A stretch of 33,941 nt of DNA from Eubacterium sp. (GCA_023663915.1 JAMPGN010000014.1:1-33941), one strand, 5' to 3'. Shown: positions 14,936 to 23,496, counted from the first letter of the stretch. The notes: generated from the sequence alone by a model not told the origin. Program-made: numbers and translations.

Positions 14936-15298
14936 ATGATGTGGTTCTGGTGGTTTATGCTGGTTTGTGATCTGCTTATTCCGGTTCTTATGATTGCCTG
15001 TGGGAAAATGATGTGGAAACATACTCCAAAAGAAATTAATGGAATCATCGGTTATCGGACAAAGCGTTCCATGAAAAATACAGAGGCATGGAAATTTGCA
15101 AATGCTTATTGCGGTCAGCTCTGGCAGAAGATTGGATGGGGTATGCTGATTCCTTCCATACTAGTACATATTCCGATCTATAATGGCTCTGAAAATGTTA
15201 TCGGAATGGTCGGCGGCATTTTATGCACGGTACAGTGCATCATTTTGTTTGTGCCGATTGTTTTGACGGAGGAGGCATTGAAGAAGAGGTTTAGTTAA
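14936..15298 (+). CDS. SdpI-family membrane protein
   Basis: A 120-residue protein with AAAGGGG just upstream; two consecutive ATGs (14936 and 14939) are possible starts. It has a first membrane helix at about residues 3-25. Then comes the SdpI-family signature GIIGYRTKRSMKNTEAWKFAN, and then two more helices (IGWGMLIPSILVHIPI and IGMVGGILCTVQCIILFVPIVL). SdpI of Bacillus protects against the SdpC toxin, but most family members have unknown roles in membrane stress. Together with the PadR regulator it suggests a cell-envelope response operon. Confidence 0.8.
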   Translation: MMWFWWFMLVCDLLIPVLMIACGKMMWKHTPKEINGIIGYRTKRSMKNTEAWKFANAYCGQLWQKIGWGMLIPSILVHIPIYNGSENVIGMVGGILCTVQCIILFVPIVLTEEALKKRFS

Positions 15299-15365
15299 GA
15301 GATTGTTTTAGATGTTCCTAGTGCAACAGGCACAGACAAAACGAACATAGACAGGATAGAGGCAA

Positions 15366-16211
15366 ATGCAGCGAACACAGACACAACAAATACAAACAGA
15401 ACAAATACAGCAGATACAAATACAACAGAAACAAATTGCAGATATGTCCTGCAATTTGTTTCTACCAAAGGGCTATTACGAAAACAACAGAAACTATCCG
15501 GTGATCTACGTCAACGGAGAGATGCCAATCGAGGAGATCATAACCGAACTTTCCAAAGCCGGGCAGACGGCAGATTTCATTTTACTCTCCATCAAACCGG
15601 GAAGCTGGAACGATGATTTCACACCGTGGAGTGCACCGGCCTTCTGCAAGGGTGAGGATGCACCGTCGGGCAAAGCGGACGCGTATCTTGCATGTCTGAC
15701 AGAAAAGATCAAACCGTATATGGACAATGCCTACCGCACGCAGCCGGAACCGGAGCACACAGCATTGTTTGGGTATTCGCTGGGTGGTCTGGCGGCGGTT
15801 TATGCAATTTATAAGACAGACGCGTTCGGAATGGTCGGAAGCCTTTCCGGTTCTCTCTGGTATGACGGGTTCTGTGAGTTTATGGAAAAAGAAAGACCTT
15901 TTCGGAAAGATATCAAGGTATACTTATCTCTTGGCAAGAAGGAGAGCCAAAGCAGGAATCCGCGTATGAGTAGAGTCGCGGAATGTACGGAGAGGGCAAG
16001 GAATATTCTGTGCAGCCAGCTTGGTGGGGAAAGCGTATCAGCGGACACGCAGAATATTTGCTCCGTGCAGTCGGGTCACGCGGGACAGAACGTATTTTTC
16101 GAGTGGAACGAGGGCGGACATTTTCATGATATTCCTAAGCGGTTTGTTAAGGCAGTCATATGGTGGAAGTCCATTCACCGCACTTCTTCCCCATACCGCG
16201 CCCACTCATAA
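15366..16211 (+). CDS. Putative esterase, alpha/beta hydrolase of the Esterase D/IroE type
   Basis: A 281-residue frame from ATG 15366 (weak GAGG 5 bp upstream). The core has the oxyanion segment YYENNRNYPVIYVNG, nucleophile Ser138 in GYSLGG, a LSGSLWYDG strand end and a C-terminal His252 in GGHFHD. This matches the putative esterase (PF00756) family, which includes ferric-enterobactin esterases and feruloyl esterases. The first 26 residues are a Gln/Thr/Ile low-complexity run not expected in the family. A later ATG at 15444, inside a 14-bp inverted repeat, would give a family-like start but lacks a good ribosome binding site. There is no signal peptide, so it is probably cytoplasmic. The substrate is unknown. 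Its last 37 bp overlap the converging gene. Confidence 0.8.
   Translation: MQRTQTQQIQTEQIQQIQIQQKQIADMSCNLFLPKGYYENNRNYPVIYVNGEMPIEEIITELSKAGQTADFILLSIKPGSWNDDFTPWSAPAFCKGEDAPSGKADAYLACLTEKIKPYMDNAYRTQPEPEHTALFGYSLGGLAAVYAIYKTDAFGMVGSLSGSLWYDGFCEFMEKERPFRKDIKVYLSLGKKESQSRNPRMSRVAECTERARNILCSQLGGESVSADTQNICSVQSGHAGQNVFFEWNEGGHFHDIPKRFVKAVIWWKSIHRTSSPYRAHS
15427..15463. repeat. 14-bp perfect inverted repeat at the esterase 5' region
   Basis: AGAAACAAATTGCA (15427-15440) is followed after nine bases by its exact inverse TGCAATTTGTTTCT (15450-15463). The loop contains the candidate alternative start ATG at 15444. In mRNA it would form a stable hairpin around that codon. Confidence 0.75.
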
Positions 16212-17422
16212 TTCCGATGCAGTTCCATTCCTTCTTCGCTGTCGGCGATCCCCGCATTTGTCTCAATTTCAAGAGGCGTCTCATATGGTGACGGACGATC
16301 TTTGCGGCAGCGTCGGATGGTCTTACGGTACTCTTTGCGTATGCGCTCCCGTTCAGACAGTCTGTGATGTATGGCAGGGGCAGGTTTTTTCACGGGCTGA
16401 ATCGTCTCGTCAGCATCTTTCAAATTCTCCACCACATCTCCGTTATCATCGACTGCTTTACGGAAATCTTGGAAAGTGGAAAATATTTTTCGGAGAAGCG
16501 CCAGGGCAAGAACTACGAAAACAGCGATTTCCACGGCGTAAGACAACAGGATGATCCAGCGGGGCGTGGGTTTTACCTCGCCGTATTCTTCCATCAAGGC
16601 AGCCATAAAGTCTTCATCGGTGTTTGCTGTATCGTTTTCGGGAATTGGTTCCGTGTAATCTATTTCCACATCAAAAGACATTTTCCGCAAATCTCGGTAA
16701 TGGCGGTTTGATATGGTAAAAAGTGCAGGCAGCACGGTGACGAGAAGCAAGAGCATAAAAAGCGCGAGCATTCCACTCCCGATGCCGTAGATTCTTTTGG
16801 ACGGAAGATTGCAAGTTCTTTTGTTGAGAGACAGATAGTTATCCGTCTCGGTTACATATTGATACAGAAACGTGTCCACCGTGTAGACGATAGCGCTAAA
16901 CAGAGCGGCATTGCATACTGCGGGGCTATTCACATTAACGGCAATGACATAAACAATCAGAAAATAGAGAAGAAACATGAAAGACGGTTCCCGTAAAAAA
17001 GAACGGGAAGGATGCCAGTCGGGATCTTCGCCCTGTGCGGCTTCCGCTTCTTTTATCTTATGAAGGCGTTCGGCAAGGCGGTTGAAGATCACAAATGCCG
17101 TTTCGCATAGGCTGAGCGTCATATATCCCCAAAGAAAAAATTGGTTGTCTTGACGCAGTGAACCGGCGATGCACCAGGCGAAAATGCCTGTTAGGGCAAA
17201 GATCAAAACGCCTGTGATGAGGTAGAGGAGCAGCCCTTTGCATTTTTCGACGGCAAGGTCGCTCAATACAAGCGGAAGTAGGATGATAAGACATTTAAAA
17301 AATAAACTTTGCGCGAAGGCAGCAGGCAGCTCGGTACTCAGTGCATAGATCAGGGGAATGATGATCGCTATGATGAGAGCGCTGTGAATCCAGCACGTTG
17401 ATTTTTTGATAAAGTTTCTCAT
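16175..17422 (-). CDS. Multi-pass membrane protein with cytosolic DUF4129-like tail
   Basis: About 415 residues from ATG 17422; an ATG at 17434 is only a base or two from the AAGGAG and therefore unlikely. Roughly seven hydrophobic helices occupy residues about 10-240, and another lies near 300-320 (ILLSYAVEIAVFVVLALALL). The C-terminal 100 residues are charged and end in PYETPLEIE and LHRNYEWARYGEEV, the pattern of the DUF4129 domain found at the C-terminus of bacterial transglutaminase-like membrane proteins. It follows MoxR and DUF58 genes, as such proteins do, but the transglutaminase domain itself is missing. A role in assembly or export of a cell-surface component is inferred from the operon type. 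Confidence 0.7.
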   Translation of the reverse strand: MRNFIKKSTCWIHSALIIAIIIPLIYALSTELPAAFAQSLFFKCLIILLPLVLSDLAVEKCKGLLLYLITGVLIFALTGIFAWCIAGSLRQDNQFFLWGYMTLSLCETAFVIFNRLAERLHKIKEAEAAQGEDPDWHPSRSFLREPSFMFLLYFLIVYVIAVNVNSPAVCNAALFSAIVYTVDTFLYQYVTETDNYLSLNKRTCNLPSKRIYGIGSGMLALFMLLLLVTVLPALFTISNRHYRDLRKMSFDVEIDYTEPIPENDTANTDEDFMAALMEEYGEVKPTPRWIILLSYAVEIAVFVVLALALLRKIFSTFQDFRKAVDDNGDVVENLKDADETIQPVKKPAPAIHHRLSERERIRKEYRKTIRRCRKDRPSPYETPLEIETNAGIADSEEGMELHRNYEWARYGEEVR

Positions 17423-17442
17423 GATGAAATCCATGCTCCTTT

Positions 17443-18582
17443 TTAACTGATGTCGGTTTCTCTTTTAATTAGGCGGATATTGTCTGGCGTTGTGATGTTG
17501 CAGGGATCATTTTTGGTATAAGGCAAAACCCATATCGCTTGGCGTTCCCTGCCGGTAAATTTCTCGATTGCCGTCTGGTTCTGCAGGGCATTTTTTGAGA
17601 TAAAGATCATAACGGCATCTTCTGTCTGTCTGGCAAAAGATTTCCCTGCGAGAGTGCGCTCGCAGCGGTCTTGCGAGGGAGCCAGTTTGGAAAGAAGCGA
17701 CGGCAAAGGAATGACATCTGTGTCACTTTTGCATTTTGCAAGCGTCTGCTCGATTGTGGTGAGATGCCTTTTTCCGCCTGCGGGTTCGATATGTTCAGCA
17801 TTTACGCAGAGTCCGACTTCCATGCCGCGCGCAATGAACTTCTGTGCGAGGGTTGCCGTGACGGAAACGGATTCTTCGATTAAATATTCATATTTTAAAA
17901 TGCCGCTGTCCTCCATATCCAAGTAGATCATCACTTTTTCCGTGAGGGTGGATTCAAACGTATTGACCATCAGCTCCCCCGTCCGCGCGCTTGCTTTCCA
18001 GTTGATCGTGTTCATCGGATCGGTGACGGTATACTCCCGGATCGAGGAAAAAGCGAAGGGATCTTCCAAAAGACGTTTCGCGCACTGGATATTTCCCATG
18101 AGCCGTTCGCAGGAGACAAGGATATCGGAGACGTTTGTCCTTGCGGCGTACACATAAAACGCTGTGTCGGCGGAACAGTCTATGGAGAATCGCCGTTTGT
18201 GCAGCATGGAAAAGGTAGTCAAATGGGATTCGTCAATCCGATAATATCCTCTTTTGTGACAGCAAAGCGTCAGTTTTCTCGTGATGCGCTGATTGCCCAG
18301 CAGGGCAAAAATATCCCTTTTATATGTATAGTCGCTTATATTCGTATTCTCACAGTCGAGAAAAGTAAGGCATTTATCTATGTGAAAAGCGACTTCCAGC
18401 ACGGGAAGCATTAACTTTTTACGGTTTTCAATTTTCTCGCTCAACTCTGCCTGCTCACCCGCATAGACAAAATTCTGCAGAAAATTTAAAGTGACTGCAA
18501 GATTTTTGTTCCAATGCGTTCTATAGTACAGATTCCAGAGAAACAACAAGAGTAGAGAACCTAGGAAAAATAAGCCGATCAT
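17443..18582 (-). CDS. DUF58-domain protein of the MoxR operon
   Basis: A 379-residue protein whose ATG overlaps the stop of the MoxR gene by four bases. An N-terminal membrane helix (LFFLGSLLLLFLWNLYY) is followed by a beta-rich region. The DUF58 signature comes next, near residues 175-205 (DPFAFSSIREYTVTDPMNTINWKASARTGELMV), and then a von Willebrand A-like fold (KVMIYLDMEDSG). DUF58 proteins are nearly always encoded next to MoxR AAA ATPases and are thought to be their partners in assembling metal-binding or surface complexes. The order here is the standard one. The exact function is unknown in this organism. Confidence 0.9.
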   Translation of the reverse strand: MIGLFFLGSLLLLFLWNLYYRTHWNKNLAVTLNFLQNFVYAGEQAELSEKIENRKKLMLPVLEVAFHIDKCLTFLDCENTNISDYTYKRDIFALLGNQRITRKLTLCCHKRGYYRIDESHLTTFSMLHKRRFSIDCSADTAFYVYAARTNVSDILVSCERLMGNIQCAKRLLEDPFAFSSIREYTVTDPMNTINWKASARTGELMVNTFESTLTEKVMIYLDMEDSGILKYEYLIEESVSVTATLAQKFIARGMEVGLCVNAEHIEPAGGKRHLTTIEQTLAKCKSDTDVIPLPSLLSKLAPSQDRCERTLAGKSFARQTEDAVMIFISKNALQNQTAIEKFTGRERQAIWVLPYTKNDPCNITTPDNIRLIKRETDIS

Positions 18583-19535
18583 GGTTTTGTCCAGTCCTCC
18601 GTGGGAAGCGGAACGCTGTTTAAAAGTCCGCGGATGAGAGATTCTTTTTCCTCGGTATAAGAGGATTCGGAAATCATTCTGTGTGCGAGTACCGGCACAG
18701 CGACCGCCTTAATGTCTTCGGGCACGACGAAATCCCGGTTCTGTACCATGGCGTATCCCTGCGATGCGCGCAAAAGCGCCAGAGTGCCTCTCGGACTTAC
18801 ACCCTCCGTAATGCTGCGCGTTTCGTTGTGGGAAGTGCCGTATTTGCGCGTGCCTTGGACAAGATTTACGATGTAATCCCGCAAGTCCGCGTGAAGGTAG
18901 ATGTTTCTGCATTCCTGCTGGAGACGGACGATCTCGTCGCGCGTGCAGACAGGCTGAATCGTTTCCAAAGGCTGTGCGTTTATGTAGCGGTCGATCATCT
19001 GACGTTCTTCCGTCTCGCTTAAACTTCCCATGCTGACACGCATCAGAAAACGATCCATCTGCGCTTCGGGCAGAGGGTAGCAGCCGAGCGTTTCCACTGG
19101 ATTCTGCGTCGCGATCACGAAAAAAGGCGCTTCAAGTGGTCGTGTCGTGCCATCCACTGTAACCTGTCCTTCGCCCATGCATTCCAGCAGGCTTGACTGC
19201 GTTCTCGGAGTCGCGCGGTTGATCTCGTCCGCCAACAAAAGATTCGTAAATACAGGACCTTCCTTAAAGACAAAAGAGCCTTTTTCCTGGTTATAATATG
19301 ACAGTCCTGTCACATCGCTCGGAAGCAGGTCAGGAGTAAACTGAATCCTGCCAAAAGAACAATCCATGGACTTTGCCATCGATTTCGCCAGAACCGTCTT
19401 ACCAGTGCCTGGAATATCTTCCAGAAGAACATGCCCGCCCGCCGCCAAGGCAGCCAGAAGAAGCTGTGTGACGCGCTCTTTGCCGATGATTACTTTTGAG
19501 ACGTTGTCTTTGATTTTTGCTAATAAGTCATTCAT
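18579..19535 (-). CDS. MoxR-family AAA ATPase
   Basis: A 318-residue AAA+ protein. Walker A is GTGKT at 43-47 (in LLEDIPGTGKTVLAKS), Walker B is LLLADEINRA with Asp103-Glu104, sensor 1 is VIATQNPVE, and an arginine-rich SPRGTLALLRASQ segment lies in the C-terminal lid. MoxR ATPases act as chaperone-like remodelling enzymes working with DUF58 and von Willebrand A proteins; the next gene is such a partner, overlapping by 4 bp. It is the first gene of a three-gene minus-strand operon. Its promoter should lie between 19536 and 19640; a TATAAT on the minus strand at 19587-19592 is a candidate -10, without a good -35. Confidence 0.93.
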   Translation of the reverse strand: MNDLLAKIKDNVSKVIIGKERVTQLLLAALAAGGHVLLEDIPGTGKTVLAKSMAKSMDCSFGRIQFTPDLLPSDVTGLSYYNQEKGSFVFKEGPVFTNLLLADEINRATPRTQSSLLECMGEGQVTVDGTTRPLEAPFFVIATQNPVETLGCYPLPEAQMDRFLMRVSMGSLSETEERQMIDRYINAQPLETIQPVCTRDEIVRLQQECRNIYLHADLRDYIVNLVQGTRKYGTSHNETRSITEGVSPRGTLALLRASQGYAMVQNRDFVVPEDIKAVAVPVLAHRMISESSYTEEKESLIRGLLNSVPLPTEDWTKP

Positions 19536-19637
19536 TTGAGATGTGGTATCCTTCCGTTAGGGTTTGTTGGTGCATCTTTCAATCTTATTATATACCATTG
19601 TGCGGGCAGGATAAAGAAAAATGATGATAGAATGAAT

Positions 19638-19693
19638 GGTTGACACATGTAACCCACCGTGCTATATTATATGCAAGGTTACACATGTAGACC
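19638..19693 (+). promoter_or_regulatory. BlaI-type promoter with two operators
   Basis: TTGACA (19640-19645), 17-bp spacer, TATATT (19663-19668). Two 17-bp partial dyads centred on ACATGT are present: GGTTGACACATGTAACC (19638-19654), over the -35, and GGTTACACATGTAGACC (19677-19693), near the transcription start. They contain the TACA-N-TGTA core bound by BlaI/MecI repressors, so the repressor probably controls this operon itself. Confidence 0.8.
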
Positions 19694-19720
19694 TTTCATA
19701 TATATAGGAGAGATAAGATT

Positions 19721-20107
19721 ATGGAAGAAAAAGCGATTGGCTTATCAAACAGTGAATGGAACATCATGGAAAATTTGTGGGAATCGTCGCCCAAAACGGC
19801 GACTCAGCTCATTAGGGCGATGGAAGAAAAGATCGGCTGGGCGAAGAGCACCACGAAAACCGTTTTGAGAAGAATGGAACAGAAAGGCTACATAGCCTAT
19901 TACGAAGGCGAGAAGGCAAGGGAATATTATCCTGTTCTGAAAAGGGAGGAAGTCGTTGAGTCGGAGACAAGCAGTTTCCTCAATCGAATCTATAACGGAA
20001 GTCTGGGGCTGCTGGTGAATACACTTGTGAAGAAACAGGATATTCCGGACGAGGAGATGGAAGAACTGTACAAGATCATTAAAGAGGCGAAGGAAAGCAG
20101 GCAGTAA
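19721..20107 (+). CDS. BlaI/MecI-family transcriptional repressor
   Basis: A 128-residue protein with AGGAGAG upstream. The BlaI winged helix is clear: LSNSEWNIMENLWESSPKTATQLI, then KSTTKTVLRRMEQKGYIAYY and AREYYPVL. The C-terminal dimerisation half contains FLNRIYNGSLGLLVNTLVK. BlaI/MecI dimers repress their own operon until the M56 membrane peptidase partner signals and the repressor is cleaved. That partner follows 80 bp downstream and matching operators precede the gene. There is no beta-lactamase gene in the window, so the signal is probably another cell-wall cue. Confidence 0.93.
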   Translation: MEEKAIGLSNSEWNIMENLWESSPKTATQLIRAMEEKIGWAKSTTKTVLRRMEQKGYIAYYEGEKAREYYPVLKREEVVESETSSFLNRIYNGSLGLLVNTLVKKQDIPDEEMEELYKIIKEAKESRQ

Positions 20108-20186
20108 GGAAAAGACAACCGAAAAGAGACGGTCTTGGAATTGTTATATAAGACGTGCAGAGGATAACGGATAGAGGGAGTTTGAT

Positions 20187-22667
20187 ATGATGATAGGTGT
20201 TATGGTGCAGACGGCGTTTCTGGTAATGGCAATACTCGCAGTGCGGAAAATATTTGGGGAAAAACTTCATGCGTATGTGCGCTATGGATTGTGGCTGCTT
20301 GTTGTGTTCCGGCTTGTTTTGCCGGTCAATCTGGTAGACAGTCCCTTCAGTATGCTTCGGGTTGTGAAAACGGGAACAAAATATGAAGAAGAAGCGGACA
20401 GCAACATGGTTGTGCCGAGTGGACAGGAAGTAGATTTGGCGGGCAATCATGGCAGAACGGCAGAGCCAAGTCTGGAGGAAACATTGTTTACGGATGTTAC
20501 AGATGGCTTGTCATCAGAAGGCGAATGGATTTGGCGAAATGGAGAGAAGCAGATTGGAAGCGGGGCACAGGCAGGAGATGTGGAGCATCCAAAGCAAAAT
20601 CTGCAGTTTGATGGCAGAGCGCAAACAGGCAGCGACGTGCAGACGGACGGCATAAGCCAGACTGAGACTGGCAGCATAGGTCAGACAGGCGGTATGAGTC
20701 AGACAGGAAACATGAGGCAAATAGGTAACGAGCAGCGTACAAGCGACACAGAACAGGCAGGCGTTATGGGACGCATATCAGATGTATTACCTATTAAAAT
20801 GATAGCACAGGTTATCTGGATCGCAGGAAGCTTGGTAGTAGGCATTTTTTTGGAAATATCAAATTTTCATTTTAATAGGAGACTACATGCATCGCGTGTC
20901 TTTTATAAAGAGAGCTGTACGGTTGTACTACATAAGAAACAACTCCCGATTTACCGCGTGAAGGATTTAGAGTCACCCTGCCTTGTAGGGTTTTGGCATC
21001 CGGCTGTCTATATCGGGATGGATGTTGATACTGATTCGGATACATTTCATTATGCCATGGCGCATGAGGAGGTGCATTATCTGCATAAAGACCATATCTG
21101 GGCGTTTGTGAGGGTGGCACTGGTTGCGATATATTGGTTTCATCCCTTTGTGTGGATCGCGGCGGCAGCTTCCGCCAAAGACGGTGAGCTTGCCTGCGAT
21201 TACGGGACGATCCGGCAGCTCGGAGAGAAGGAACGGTATGCGTACAGCGAGATGCTAGTAGCTTTTTCCTGCGCAAAAAGGGAAAAAGAATATTCCTACG
21301 GAACAATGCTTCGCCCGAACCAGTCGGAACTAAAAGAAAGGATATTGCGGTTGACAAGAGGAAACGGAAACAGGATGTGGGCAGGCATTTTGGCGGTGGT
21401 TCTTATGGCGGCTTTAGCCGGATGCGCATTTACAGGGGCGGCAGAGGATGCGGATATCATACTGACCAATCCTGCCGGTGTAGAGAGTGAAAATGTTGAC
21501 ATGCCAGAAAACTTAGAAGCCAGCGAGAGTGGTATCTATGAAAATGCTAATCAAGAAAGGGAACGTGATGTCGAGGAAAATAATGCAGTCACAGAACCAC
21601 GGCAGATTGAGTCCGTACCGGCAGATATTTCCGAGCAGACTCCTTTTGGCTCGGACGGACCGACGCTGGATTTTGCTGGGAATCTCGGAGCGGGAAAAGA
21701 GAGCGTCGTTATTTTTCATGACTACTTCGGGTTAGTTGTTTACGATCTGACGAACTGGAAAATTGTAGGGAGCCTTGACCTTAAGACAATCGGCTGTCAT
21801 ATGACGCAGGGCGATGATGCCTGTCAAGTGGCAGTTTCGGCAGACGGGAAGACCGTATGGCTTCATCCGAGGTCAAAGCAGTATATGTACCGTTATGAAA
21901 TAGAAGAAGATTTGCTTTATCAGGAACCGCTTGTCAAGACATTTGAGATAGATCTGGAAGGGAAAGAACTTTTTGACCGGTATCTGGTTACGGAGGAAAC
22001 ACCTCGGCTGCATGCAGATTGGCGTTCCAATTATTTATATGAAGAATACCAGGATGAACAGGGCATACATACAGAATATATTTTTCTTTGTGTACCCGGA
22101 GAAGAGTCACAGACGATCGGCAGTCTGCAATGTGAATGGAGCGACATGGTATTTGACATGTTTAGAAGCGAGGAAGAAGCGCGAGAAAGCCCGTCGGCGG
22201 AGTCCGAAGAATTTCCGTACCACTATGATGGTATTGTGAATGAGGTGGAGATAATATATGACAAACCGTGTGATTATCAACGTATATCAGATGTGTTCGG
22301 CAGCAGGCTGCATCCTTTTACGCAGGAAGTACGAATGCATGAGGGAATCGATTATGTTGCAGAAAAAGGCACAGACATTGTTGCCGCCGCTGACGGGGTG
22401 GTGTATGCGACAGGGTATTTGGCGGAGTATGGCAATTATGTGGTGCTTCTGCATATCAACGGGGATATGACCTACTACTGTATGTGTCAGGATATCGCTG
22501 TGGAAAAAGATATGCAGGTGAAGCGTGGCGAGAAGATCGCCACCGTAGGAAGCAGCGGACGGTCAACAGGAGCGCATCTGCATTTTGCGCTGAGCCGGTA
22601 TGGGGAATTTATCGATCCGGAGGAACATATGCGCAGCGTGGTGGGGCTGGATGAAGATACGGAATGA
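20187..22667 (+). CDS. M56 (BlaR1-type) membrane peptidase fused to an M23 peptidase
   Basis: An 826-residue protein; GAGGGAG precedes ATG 20187. N-terminal membrane helices (IGVMVQTAFLVMAILAV and VRYGLWLLVVFRLVLPV) lead into a long polar Gln/Thr/Gly-rich loop, about residues 65-200. The M56 gluzincin domain follows, with HEEVH at 293-297 and CDYGTIRQLGEKERYAYSEML-type sequence split around residue 335. A further membrane helix ends in a lipobox-like LAGC near 412. An external domain of unknown fold comes next, and finally an M23 (LytM) domain with His718/Asp722 in HEGIDY and H797-L-H799 in GAHLHF. In BlaR1 the outer domain binds penicillin; here it is replaced by a probable peptidoglycan endopeptidase or sensor. 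With the BlaI repressor upstream it forms a sensing operon. Confidence 0.88.
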   Translation: MMIGVMVQTAFLVMAILAVRKIFGEKLHAYVRYGLWLLVVFRLVLPVNLVDSPFSMLRVVKTGTKYEEEADSNMVVPSGQEVDLAGNHGRTAEPSLEETLFTDVTDGLSSEGEWIWRNGEKQIGSGAQAGDVEHPKQNLQFDGRAQTGSDVQTDGISQTETGSIGQTGGMSQTGNMRQIGNEQRTSDTEQAGVMGRISDVLPIKMIAQVIWIAGSLVVGIFLEISNFHFNRRLHASRVFYKESCTVVLHKKQLPIYRVKDLESPCLVGFWHPAVYIGMDVDTDSDTFHYAMAHEEVHYLHKDHIWAFVRVALVAIYWFHPFVWIAAAASAKDGELACDYGTIRQLGEKERYAYSEMLVAFSCAKREKEYSYGTMLRPNQSELKERILRLTRGNGNRMWAGILAVVLMAALAGCAFTGAAEDADIILTNPAGVESENVDMPENLEASESGIYENANQERERDVEENNAVTEPRQIESVPADISEQTPFGSDGPTLDFAGNLGAGKESVVIFHDYFGLVVYDLTNWKIVGSLDLKTIGCHMTQGDDACQVAVSADGKTVWLHPRSKQYMYRYEIEEDLLYQEPLVKTFEIDLEGKELFDRYLVTEETPRLHADWRSNYLYEEYQDEQGIHTEYIFLCVPGEESQTIGSLQCEWSDMVFDMFRSEEEARESPSAESEEFPYHYDGIVNEVEIIYDKPCDYQRISDVFGSRLHPFTQEVRMHEGIDYVAEKGTDIVAAADGVVYATGYLAEYGNYVVLLHINGDMTYYCMCQDIAVEKDMQVKRGEKIATVGSSGRSTGAHLHFALSRYGEFIDPEEHMRSVVGLDEDTE

Positions 22668-22745
22668 TAAATAATTACAGTTTGCTTTCAATAGAAAAAG
22701 AATATTTTTGTATGGCATATAGTAATAAGGATATAATAAGAGCAC

Positions 22746-22796
22746 TTGACGTACAGAAAATTCTACGCTAAAATATAAGTACAGAAAATTGTACTT
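22746..22796 (+). promoter_or_regulatory. yefM-yoeB promoter with two operators
   Basis: TTGACG (22746-22751), 17-bp spacer, TAAAAT (22769-22774). Two related dyads carry GTACAGAAAATT: an imperfect one at 22750-22767 filling the spacer, and AAGTACAGAAAATTGTACTT (22777-22796) at the start of transcription. Paired dyads like these are the usual binding sites for YefM-YoeB complexes. Confidence 0.75.
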
Positions 22797-22814
22797 TATG
22801 AGAGGGATGATTAT

Positions 22815-23081
22815 ATGTTAGCAGTTAATTATACTAATCTTCGGGATAACATGAAAAGTTATATGGATAAGGTGACAAATGATTACGAAACAATGATCGT
22901 AACCAGAAAGAATAATAAAAATGTGGTGATGTTGTCAGAAGAATCCTATAATAATCTGATGGAAAATATTTATGTAATGGGAAATAAAAATAATTATGAC
23001 TGGTTGATGAGAGGTAAATCACAGTTGGAGAACGGTCAATATACCGTTCATGATTTGCTTGAGGGAGAAGCTAATGAATAA
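22815..23081 (+). CDS. yefM: YefM/Phd-family antitoxin
   Basis: An 88-residue protein starting MLAVNYTNLRDNMKSYMD, with the YefM core VTNDYETMIVTRKNNKNVVMLSEESYNNLMEN split over residues 21-53 and a C-terminal toxin-binding tail (SQLENGQYTVHDLLEGEANE). The N-terminal half binds DNA and the tail neutralises YoeB. AGAGGGAT lies upstream. Its stop overlaps the toxin start by 8 bp, ensuring coupled translation with the antitoxin first. Autoregulation through the two dyads at 22750-22796 is likely. Confidence 0.93.
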   Translation: MLAVNYTNLRDNMKSYMDKVTNDYETMIVTRKNNKNVVMLSEESYNNLMENIYVMGNKNNYDWLMRGKSQLENGQYTVHDLLEGEANE

Positions 23082-23328
23082 AGTATTTGCAGATACAGGC
23101 TGGGAAGATTATCTTTATTGGCAGACGGAAGACCGAAAAAACTTAAAAAAAATCAATCGGTTAATCAATGATATTGCACGGAACGGTAATGAGGGCATAG
23201 GTAAACCGGAACCATTAACAGGAAATTTATCAGGATTCTGGAGTAGGCGTATTAATGATAAGGACAGGCTGATATATAAAATAGACGAAGATAATATATA
23301 TATTTTAGCTTGCAGGTATCATTATTAG
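23074..23328 (+). CDS. yoeB: YoeB-family ribosome-dependent mRNA interferase toxin
   Basis: An 84-residue protein, the exact length of E. coli YoeB. Start at ATG 23074, behind GAGGGAG and inside the antitoxin's last codons. Catalytic positions are conserved: Glu46 (KPEPLTGNLSGFWSRRI), Arg65 (DKDRLIYKI), and the C-terminal His83-Tyr84 (CRYHY). YoeB cuts mRNA in the ribosomal A site when freed from YefM. All key residues are present, so the toxin should be active. Confidence 0.95.
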   Translation: MNKVFADTGWEDYLYWQTEDRKNLKKINRLINDIARNGNEGIGKPEPLTGNLSGFWSRRINDKDRLIYKIDEDNIYILACRYHY

Positions 23329-23420
23329 AAAAGCAGAGAGGTAGCAACGATTTTCTCAAAATAATATAAATTTTTGAGCTTTTATAAAAAGAATGCACAT
23401 AATCTTAATGAAACAGTATA

Positions 23421-23456
23421 AACCACCAGCAGAGCTGGTGGTTCGTGATTTTTTGT
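23421..23456 (+). terminator. Terminator between yoeB and the converging dehydrogenase
   Basis: A perfect 10-bp stem AACCACCAGC (23421-23430) / GCTGGTGGTT (23434-23443) with a 3-base loop, then CGTGATTTTTT. It serves the toxin-antitoxin operon on the plus strand. Confidence 0.8.
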
Positions 23457-23496
23457 GGTTAGTTAGATTGAGTTATTCTTTTCCCCTCTTCTTATA

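Noticed and set aside
16021..16554. 177-codon plus-strand frame across the esterase/DUF4129 junction
   Set aside because: It overlaps two better-supported genes out of frame and shows no domain or ribosome site.
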